Source: Acanthaster planci
Taxonomy: Eukaryota > Echinodermata > Asteroidea > Valvatida > Acanthasteridae
Direction of reading: 5' to 3'
DNA: 64,000 nt
NCBI RefSeq assembly: GCF_001949145.1
Contig: NW_019091632.1
Span: 1 to 64,000 of the forward strand
Both the position numbers and the translations under genes were made by a program. The notes under the pieces are model-generated. The model worked only from the letters and a program-made list of their open reading frames with translations. It did no database searches and was not told the DNA's origin. Shown here one piece after another: positions 55,542-64,000 of this stretch. Every line of letters begins with the position of its first letter. Position 1 is the stretch's first letter.

Positions 55542-55877
55542 GCTTTTATGAGAAATTTTTTCAAAGCTTATTTTTCTCAGATATAAAAAACGAACTTGAA
55601 AAAAAACATCATTAAAATGAACTTGAAAACAATATATCACATAAAACATTGAAAATGTATATGATAAAAACGATTTTCCCAAAATAGGAACAACGTTTCT
55701 AAAAGTATATCTCATAAAACAAGAACTTTGAAAACATCCCTTTAAAAAACGAACTTGGAAAAAATGTAGCAGAATTTTTGAAAGTATCCTTCGTGGCACC
55801 AGTGGCTTCGCACGAGAAGCTCCAAGTCAGGAGACACATACATGTACATTTACATGTGTACACTAGCAAAGCTCTTG

Positions 55878-55901
55878 CACGTACATGTACATGTACATGT
55901 A
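55878..55901. repeat. ACATGT-type microsatellite
   Basis: The self-complementary unit TACATG repeats four times, with related TACATGT words just upstream (55848-55861). Confidence 0.8.
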
Positions 55902-58900
55902 CTTCTTGTGCAACCAGTAAGTACCGCACCGATGATGCTGCACTGAGCAAACAAGTGACCCTTGACTTTTCCTGAACCAGAAGTGCCATCAAACCGAGGC
56001 TCTGCTGATATTGTGAGTGTGAAAAGCCATACTAGGACTCGTCGAGGAAAGAATGGATGTCGACAGTGCAACAGAGGAGATAGGGGAGTGCGAGTTAGGC
56101 GAATGTTCCATTCAAACCAAATTTTTATGTCTCTTTTTTTTTTTTTAAAAAGGTGAAGTCATGTCAAAGTTCCGCAGCATTGTCAAGAAAACTTTACTAG
56201 CGGCATAATCTCGGTCCACCCTCTCGATTTTCCGGTGGCCCCCTCTCCCCTTTGAGCTGACGTCGACTCTAATACAAACAATACTGTCTAAAATACTATG
56301 ATACCATGGATGGCATACGGCCATAGAGTTGGATGCTTGTTTTATATTCAACTCTATTCACCCAGCAAGCCTGTTGAATCTGTTATTGACAAATAAACAA
56401 AAAATGCAACGATATTTATAAAGAAAACAACTAAACCTGGCAACATAAGCAATTTAAGTTAAGATCCATAAAGTAAGGGTCAGCCTGGAAATGAAATGAG
56501 ATGCTGCTTCCTCTCTCCGTTTCCCTCCCTCTTTTTGTCAGGATTTATCTGTCCCCATTGGCTCTCCCCCTGGATTCAAGACGGGTCTGAAACAATTAAT
56601 ACATGGGCGTAAATCCCGGGGGTGGGGATATGTATCCCCCTCCCACACACACACGCTTTCCAGTGAAGCTATTGAATCCCTTTTGTGATGAGAAAAAAAT
56701 TAAAACGGACTGTGAAGCATTTTGTGCACTTCCCAATGACTAAAATGTACCACTCAAAAAGGGAAAACAATATTTATATTGGCATAAATATGCTATTCTG
56801 ATGTAAGATTCTGCATGGATGTAATACATATTACAGCTGTGCATCTGTATCATGAACATCGCCCCTACACAGTGTCATGTAGGGTCAGCCCCCCCACCAC
56901 CACCACCACGCTTTTCAAATTTCAAAGGCTTGGCAAGTCACCACCGGGCCCCCTCCCCCTCCAAAAAATCTACCCCCCACCCCATCCCCAATTAATTCCG
57001 GCACAAATTTACTGAATACGTGCGAGTTGCACGCCTTTTGATGCAAACCGCGAGGTACAGCCCCAGCTATATATCGCCAGCTGATGAAATCATTCATTCA
57101 TTTCGCATGGCTTTAAATTTTTGACAACAGTTGCCACGTATTGTCATTAAGCAGTGGACCGAAGGGACTTCTCCAATTTTATTAAGAAGACGTTGGAGTG
57201 GCTCCCTGTCGCGGCAATGACAATACGGCAGGTAGGCCTAGCCTTCGTTTATTATCGTTTATTATTTAGTCTGCGCGGCATAATGTCGAGGATAGGTGTG
57301 TCCTCTTTTTTAAGATGCAGCATGAACACTGTTGGTTGTTGGTAGGGCCGGACGCTTACACAACGCATGTATCGCATAATTATAGTCATTCGGAAACCAG
57401 CATGCGGAGTTCCTGTAGTATAATTCGACCACCAGAATTAGAAGCCATTACTGCGGTGGCACAACACTCGTGGACAAGTGGTACGCGCGCGTTACATGCC
57501 CCTTCGACCGATAAGGTGTCGTGATATGCCAAATGCACGCGCGCGTCAAGCAGAAGAATGTGCGTGTGAGATATGGCGTCTAATTGGATTAGTCTATGCA
57601 GAGAAAAAATGACAGTGAAATGTGTGTCCCAAAATAGCAACTTCTGTATATACCAATAGAATCTACCGTTTTAACAGACATTTTTAACAGTGTAGACAGG
57701 TGTCGTCCATACGAACAAGATATGGCCTTCCCACCTAGCGGTCTTGCAAGCAGAATGGACTCATAAAGGGCGGTTCATACTTCAGGCGAATGTGGAAGCG
57801 AATCTGCCGTCACGAAAGTTTTGCATCGAATTGAAATGTGTTCAACTTTTGCTAACTCGCAACGCCAGTATTTGATCTGGCGTCATAAAGTCGCGTTTGT
57901 GTTCGTCGGTGAATTGTGAATACCAGTGCTAATAGTGTTATGCCCGGATCTTAAGCCAAACTGACATTCCAGTGAGACGTTCTCTACAACAGTTACTTCA
58001 TGCAGTCGTTTCAGAATGAGTTTAATTAACAGCAATAGACAATAGGGAGATACTTCGATAGCTACTGCAGTCATCCGGGTCTCCCTTCCGTCTCCCAGCA
58101 ACGGAGAAACAGACTGTGAAAAAGATTATAGACATGAGAAAGACGCTTATGTGATGCGGATACCCGTTTTATGAGAGTCACAAATCCAGATACAGAACGC
58201 TCCCTTACACGTGCATTTAAGTCGTGAATTTAATTCACCAGTAGCATTTACTTCTAACTGTGCAGGGATGCCTTGCTGAGAAAAATCATCATAAAACTGC
58301 TCCTTCATGTCCTGAATTACAATGCATGTGGGGCATTATACTCTTCAATATATGAAGGCAAGTTTAAACCCCCTCGGGATGGGTTCGTTGAAAATCAAAC
58401 TTTGAAAGACTCAGTGTAACATTTTCTGTGTTTTCTGGACAGAAGAGGGCGCTGTTTGTGAAAAGCCAGTATACATAACAGGGAAGAGCAGTATGAATAA
58501 GATACTGTTTATTGGAAGCGACAGGAAGGTGGTAGTTTTTGAAATTCTTAGAAAGTACTTTCACCAACGTACGCACGAGGGCGCAATTTTGATGTCATAA
58601 GGGGTGCAGTGTCCCCAATTCAAGGAAAATTCTCCGCCAGGACGAGGTGCACAAAAAGTACCGGTGCAGATTTTCACGAAAAGAGGGGTCGGTTTAGGCC
58701 AAGAAATTGTGGGATTGTGTCAGTATACCCCAGGATCATCTATGTAGATTCAGGGGCACCCATCTGGGGGCAAAGCAGACAAGAATGTGACTGAAAATTT
58801 GACAGAAGAGCCTGAGGAAGGTGAGGGATGTCATTTGAAAAATGACTGCTGAGAAGACTTGGGAACATTCACTTTTGGGGGGGGGGTTAATTTGGTTGGG

Positions 58901-60028
58901 GCTGATAATTAAAAATTTCACTGGTTAACCAACTAAAAATTGAAAATCAAATGAAATCTGAAGGACCAAACGAGACTTTTTTTGTTTGAGAGGCCTCAGG
59001 GACTTCTGTTGCCTGCCATGGGGCTCCAAACTTTGTTGATGTTACACTATTTTTAATGGAACTTGAATTGGTTCAAGGTACTCCTTGTCAAAAGAGTAAA
59101 GAACACAAAAATCAATCCTTCGAAATCACCCACCAACAATGTTTGCCGGAACAAATATTGGACACGATTGTAATCGTCCAAATAAGCTGTTTATCACGAA
59201 AACTCAAGTATTCAGTGGAACCCACTCCAAGAAAATGTTGAAAAGTGTGCCTTGACCGACATTACACATTGTCTCATTATTACGGAAATATCATTAGCAT
59301 AAAATCCAAAATGTTGAAATTTTCTAGTTCACTTCCGGAAGGTGGAAACTCACTATTTCATGTAAATAAAAAGCTGCCATGTATTGAATCATACGATTTA
59401 CAAATCATATTAAATGGGTCCTATACATGTAAAGCGCTTAGCTATGATGTACATTATGCCGAGCCTGAGCAGTTGTTTAAAAAAAATCATTAATTTTAAT
59501 GGAACATACGCCTACATATCTCCCTGTTCCTTTCACATTTGGCAACTTGCTGATGCGTGAAGTCCACAATGCGTAAGTACATGTATGTGCGCACTACTGC
59601 TGTATGCGCGTGCGCTCATTTCACGTGTATTTATAAGTCATTCACCTCTGAAAATTAGTCATTATCGAAAACCCGGCAGAAAGGTTGAATGTAAGCGCTG
59701 CGATTAATCACAAGAGGGCCCAGAATGTTTTCAACTGCCGCTCAATGGACGTATGTGTATTGTATACCATTAACATGCCAGCTATGACTATACGATCGAG
59801 GGGGGAGTGCGACCGAACGATGCAATAGCCTTCGTGCTGAAAGAGCGGTCAGCCTGAGTCAAATAGTTCGCCTTGTCCAAATCGCGCACGCCGACTATGT
59901 GTGGATGGAGCGGAGCAGAGGTCATTGGTGACCACAGCACTGGCAATGAGACACTTGTATTCATGCCCATGGCCAGGTCGTGACCAGTCAAACTACGCGA
60001 AGAGCTCAACGTCCACCGAGCGAAGGAC

Positions 60029-60055
60029 ATGGAAAATTCTCATTTTAGGTCGTGA
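60029..60055 (+). promoter_or_regulatory. Possible upstream ORF before gene C start
   Basis: ATG GAA AAT TCT CAT TTT AGG TCG TGA encodes 8 residues and ends 12 nt before the gene C start. If it lies in the 5' UTR it could dampen translation. The transcript start is unknown. Confidence 0.35.
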
Positions 60056-60067
60056 AATTTCAGCTAC

Positions 60068-60137
60068 ATGGCGTCCAGAATTGCTAGCAAGAGCTTGCCC
60101 TTGGTTGTTGCATTCGCCAGCGTACTGATACTGAAAG
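60068..60137 (+). CDS. Gene C exon 1: signal peptide
   Basis: ATG 60068 is followed by MASRIASKSLPLVVAF and SVLIL, a hydrophobic core ending before donor gtgagc at 60138. It ends in phase 1, which is exactly what the Ig exon at 63100 needs. It is only 23 complete codons. Confidence 0.65.
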
Positions 60138-63100
60138 GTGAGCTTTGGAAATGCATTTGGGCAACGGGGTATACTGAGGTTTTGTTGAGGGAGTGAGGGG
60201 TCAGTGTTTTCCCCCTGTACGTACATGTGTGTAGAACGTGTGGTACCTGTGTGCGGCCTTGCCATTGATTGTTTAGCATGTAGCGGCCTTCGCATTGGGC
60301 CGTCGTTAGATAGAGGACGGCCATTGCAGTGCGGTCCCTGTGTGCGTTGAGCGCAACCAAACCCGTGCTCCCAGTTGCACTTACGGGGCTGGGACAAGGC
60401 AGTTTTCTAATGTTTGAGAAGGGGAAAAAAATTATCCTGCTGAAAGTGAATGTGTGGGAGATAAACATTCTGGTCATGTCAGGTTAACGTGACTGACATT
60501 CGTCAGAATCGTGTCACGACTAGGCTGAACATGACATGCTGAATTTCATTAGGGCCTATACTACTACTAGGCTTAGCCGACATACAGGCCTAGCTGATGT
60601 GATTATGATGATGATGGTGGTTTGTTCTGGATGTATATTGAAAAATTAGTTGACCGAATATCGTTTGTTTAGCCTTGGAAGTATGTTCATTTGGAATTAA
60701 GTTTTCTTTGCATCACATCATTATTTTTTTGCATTAGGCCCAGGCCTATAATAACATGTTTAATTTTGTTGCATCTTCAGTGATGAAAACTGTAGCCTGC
60801 TTATTATTCACCTTATAGTGGAGCCATGTACTGCCAAACCACATTAAGTATTAAGCTAGCTATTGAAAAATGATGCAGAAAGAGTTGCATATCATCTGGC
60901 CACCATGATTTGAAAAGTTTGTAAATGCCAACAAGTGTTAAAATATTTTAGAGTTATCCAATGTGGCGCACTGTGTTTCTTCAACTGTCCGTATGTAGTG
61001 TTGCCAAACTTCTTTATTAACCCTAACCCTCCTCAATCCTTCACCTGTTGGAGGATTGAGGAGGGTAAGGGTTAAATAACTTCAAATTATTTTTCTTCAG
61101 TTTTTCTGTTTTTATTAAAGGGGATGGTATTATTCATAGATTTTTTAGATCCTGTTCTAGTAATTAAGGACTAAGCTTAAAATCCGGATATGTTTGAAAG
61201 AGAAGTTTTCAGGTGTAAATTTTCAGGCAGCTTGAGTAATCCATGTAATGATAGTAAGTACCATTGTGAGACACCTTTTATTAAAAAAAACCACACATTT
61301 GGAGTCCAGCTTGCAAGTGAGATTGTTTAGAATTTAGAATTAAGAATTAATTATAGTGTATCACTAAAACTGGCAGATCATGAAATAACACTCGAGTTGT
61401 GAATATCCGTAAGTTATCGATCCGATTGCTTCAGGGGGCGGAGACCTTTAATATAGTGATTTATTTATTTGATGATCAGCCTCATTAGGGGTGCTTTTAA
61501 GTTGTAGGGCCCAGCATTATGTAACTGCTTATCTCTCATTTTGTTGACACAATGAAGTGGACCAAGGAAATAATTTCTATGCTTTAATCCACAAGGGGGT
61601 AGGGAAGCCGCAGAGGAGAGTACACGGGGAAACTGAAAATTACGTAACTCGCTGTGTTTGATGTCAACGATGCAGTGAGCTGTTTTATTATAATGTGTCC
61701 GATCTATGCGGGTGGGTGTTTGGTAGGGATGCTCCCCTGACTGCCTGTTTAATGCAGCAGTAGTGTAGCACAGCTGGAATGAGAGCCCTGCCCGACTGCA
61801 ACGGAAGGCAGTCAAAATGCATTCATAGACATTTATTGCAGGGCTGCGTAGTACATCGTAGAACACCAGGCAGCCTCTGCCCCCATCAAGTTGTCCCGTG
61901 TACTCTGCCGTTCTTGTTCACTGCAACAGCAGACAGCGATTTCTCGCCGCAGGGGCGTTCTTTTGCATGTAGTAGGGATGGGGGAGAAGGAAAGAATCTG
62001 TTACTAAGAATGGCAATGTGGATGAGGGTCTCTGAAAGAGCTCTGCATCCTGCAATTTTCAAGTTTTGTAAGCACCAACTAGTTAAAAAAGCAGGGTCAG
62101 AGATGGCACTCTGGCTGTCCCCCCCCCCCCCGAGGAACTTAACCGTCCCTTCCTGGCTATCCCTCCCAACCAAAAGGCCCTTCGTTTTAAACTTCTTGAT
62201 TTTGTGAAACTTAACAGTCATGAAGGTTTGACAGGAAACACTTAACCTTGACCCCCAGGGTGTACATAAAATCATATTGACATTGGAGGATTTAGGATTG
62301 TGAGGGGTCTTAATAGTGCAGCACAATGCAAATTACACTTTGCCCATCAAAAAGGCTGGTTAATAGGTCAAAAGATTAAATCCTTAACCCTAACGGTCCC
62401 AAATCATCCAATTTCAATATGATTTTATGTACACCCTAGGGGGTTAGGGTTGTTGATTAAATGTTATGCACATGGCGAGGGGTGGGAAAAAAGGGGAGTG
62501 AACTTGCAAAACGGGAACTGAAGGGAGAAGCTAGAAATGGACATGAACTGCCTGCTAAAACTACCGAGGCTCTACTTGTCTGTGCATGTGCCTCGTGCAT
62601 GGTCTAATTGTGTATATGTCTAAGTTAAGCCTTGTGAAAGTAATAGTACACAAATTATACAGCATGGTTTGAGGGGAAGCAGTAGGAATTACTGGTCCTG
62701 AGGTGTTGGTCAATGTGACTACCTCCCGACGCGAACCCCCACTATTTTGTTGAAATAAACCATGCTGTATTTGTTTTACTACACTTCATAAATATTCAAA
62801 CAGATATCTCACGTTACTTGTACAGTACTCACAGACGCCATTGTTGTTTCTCAGCTGCTAAATTTCCATGTAATGATAGTGGAGTGCAGATGTGCATAGA
62901 AACAGGGGTTCAGCTATGACGTCACCTGGTCGCGTAGTATTTCTACTTCCCAGACGAGAGGTGGAATCGGCCAATGACATGTTCCAATTTGCTGATGAAT
63001 ATTTATGAGGTGTTGTAACGCCCTCTCCCCTCCCCCCAAAACTGTGACAATAATAATATTAACATTGCTTTATCTTGTCTCTTTTTTTCCATCCTTCAGG

Positions 63101-63390
63101 AATATATGCTACTGAAGATTTAGATTTTACTCAGGAGCCCAGCGACGCAGTTGTGCTGCGCAACCGGCCGCTGACCCTTGGCTGTGCCGTTACCGGCCTG
63201 CCACCACTGACCGTCCAGTGGCTGTACAACGGCCAGGCCATTAGCCCCAATGCTGACCGGCAGGTCTTGAGTAACGGCTCCTTGTTTTTACCGAACGTGC
63301 TTCCAAAGCGAGACAGTGGGGAATACCAGTGTTGTGTCTCGAATGAGTTGGGCAGAATTTGCAGTAGTCCCGCTTCAGTCACAGTTTCCA
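60068..63390 (+). CDS. Gene C: Ig-superfamily receptor, 5' end (protogenin/DCC-like), partial
   Basis: Two coding exons are visible, 60068-60137 and 63100-63390, joined in phase 1 over a 2.96-kb intron. The frame opens with a signal peptide and continues directly into a first Ig domain. The pattern FTQEPSDAVVLRNRPLTLGC, VQWLYNG, LSNGSLFL and DSGEYQC resembles the first Ig domain of protogenin, neogenin/DCC and IGDCC proteins (established family knowledge, recalled without alignment). PTK7 or another I-set protein is possible. The donor at 63391 (gtaagt) is phase 1, and the rest lies beyond the window. Likely an adhesion or guidance receptor. Confidence 0.7.
61017..61075. repeat. Hairpin with CCCTAA-type arms
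   Basis: The left arm 61017-61040 (ttaaccctaaccctcctcaa, then tcct) and right arm 61052-61075 are reverse complements over 24 bp with one mismatch and an 11-nt loop. The arms hold two telomere-type CCCTAA-like units. Confidence 0.75.
62241..62458. mobile_element. MITE-like inverted-repeat element, about 215 bp
   Basis: The left end holds AGGGTGTACATAAAATCATA from 62257 and continues to 'ggaggattt'. The right end (62401-62440) holds the near-exact reverse complement, ending 'tatgtacaccct'. The outer flanks again carry (T)TAACC/GGTTA(G) words. There is no coding sequence. Confidence 0.65.
63100..63390 (+). CDS. Gene C exon 2: first Ig domain
   Basis: This is a 291-nt exon with phase 1 at both ends. 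It has the Ig core: Cys in TLGCAV, Trp in VQWLYNG, and DSGEYQC. The double Cys (QCC) and a later Cys (GRICSS) may form an extra disulfide. An NGS sequon lies in SNGSLF. The whole domain in one symmetric exon is typical of extracellular Ig modules. Confidence 0.85.
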
Positions 63391-64000
63391 GTAAGTATTA
63401 CATGTATACAGTACTTTTTATTGAAATATTTAATTCCAGTATTAGAACAGTCCATCCCAGTGAAGTTTGATGTAATCTCCAATGGTCAACTTCCATGCTT
63501 TTCTTAACTGCAATGTAGAAATCACTTATTTCTTGCAAATTTGGTTTTGTATTGTATCTCAAATTTGTTTCTCATCAGAATGACCTTTTTGAAATCCCAA
63601 ACCAGTTGTTTGTTTGACATGAAGAAATTGTTAAAACCGTTGCATCAAACTAGTTCAGTCAACAGACTAGGGTTGTCCACTCTCCGTAATCTTATTTTGG
63701 AAGGGTTTGAGAAATTTAGAGAAAACCTTTGGTTTTTCTTTTTACACTTTGTAGAAAAATTGTGACATATACTACAAAGGCCTCAGAAGTTCATGAAATG
63801 TCTGAAACACTACTGTACGAACAGTGGAGGAATGACTTCATCCCCTTTATTTTCTTTTAGTAAGGGTTCTGGTATTTTCCTCTTGCTGCACCCCTCCCTG
63901 CAAGGGTATCCTATTCAGTGAGCGATTTCCCTGGTATCGCATCACAAAATGCGACAGTTTTTGGACGATTCGTGATCCAGTTTTAAGAATGTATTGGAGT
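63391..64000 (+). other. Gene C intron 2, incomplete
   Basis: After donor gtaagt I see no further exon before the window ends. Confidence 0.55.

Larger units (their letters stand above)
54873..60067. other. Spacer between MARS1 and gene C (divergent 5' ends)
   Basis: No gene is supportable over about 5.2 kb. It should hold both promoters, since MARS1 reads left and gene C reads right. I see no convincing TATA box. It contains a 39-bp tandem duplication (55464-55541), an ACATGT run (55878-55901), a CA tract near 56645 and poly-C/poly-G runs. A 'gggcggttcatacttcaggcgaatg' stretch at about 57768 looks like repeat-derived sequence. Confidence 0.5.
60138..63099 (+). other. Gene C intron 1 (2.96 kb)
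   Basis: The intron has donor gtgagc and acceptor ccatccttcag. It contains a telomere-like hairpin (61017-61075), a MITE-like inverted repeat (62241-62458) and a C-run at 62120-62132. Long open frames at 61465-62326 on both strands have no recognisable family pattern. Confidence 0.6.

Noticed and set aside
55452-55799. 115-codon frame on - over the 39-bp duplication
   Set aside because: Its length comes from duplicated AT-rich sequence; low complexity and no domain.
57154-57231. Exon-like stretch with agcag before and CAG/gtaggc after
   Set aside because: It has no matching partner exon, no family resemblance and no link to MARS1 or gene C.
60064-60477. 137-codon frame on - opposite gene C exon 1
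   Set aside because: It overlaps the phase-consistent signal-peptide exon on + and has no recognisable domain.
61465-62326. Open frames of 130-146 codons on both strands in the gene C intron
   Set aside because: They overlap on opposite strands, show no family motif or splice logic, and lie in repeat-bearing intron.

Overview
The window is eukaryotic. Genes are broken by GT-AG introns, exons are short, and introns carry decayed transposons. The domain set (tandem C-type lectin-like domains, a PAN/apple domain, a cytosolic methionyl-tRNA synthetase with GST-like and WHEP ends, an Ig-domain receptor) and the frequent 'taggccta' words suggest a marine deuterostome invertebrate such as an echinoderm, hemichordate or cephalochordate. 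The species is inferred, not seen.

Layout. (1) 490-4183, + strand: the 3' end of a type I membrane protein (gene A) with one and a half C-type lectin-like domains (CTLDs), a Ser/Thr/Pro stalk, a membrane segment and a short basic tail. (2) 6771-36921, + strand: a complete 42-exon gene (gene B) for a large receptor. I assembled it exon by exon; every intron phase matches and the joined coding length is 5739 nt, or 1912 residues. Its order is signal peptide, CTLD1-5, PAN/apple domain, CTLD6-12, membrane segment, and a tail with an FDNALY motif resembling the FENTLY endocytosis signal of the mannose receptor. (3) 38902-54872, - strand: a complete 17-exon gene for cytosolic methionyl-tRNA synthetase (MARS1), 921 residues, converging on gene B. 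(4) 60068-63390, + strand: the first two coding exons of an Ig-superfamily receptor (gene C), best matched to the protogenin/DCC/IGDCC group; it continues past the window.

Genes A and B are head-to-tail paralogues with the same phase-1 exon grammar. They look like a small cluster of endocytic or recognition lectin receptors. MARS1 and gene C are unrelated neighbours.

Introns and spacers hold a mariner-type relic, several terminal-inverted-repeat or fold-back elements, tRNA-derived SINE-like pieces, tandem duplications and a G-rich tract. The most notable content is gene B: twelve CTLDs interrupted by a PAN domain. Seven CTLDs keep the EPN/WND sugar-binding signature, two carry QPD, and three are degenerate. 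All splice sites were read by eye, with no transcript support.
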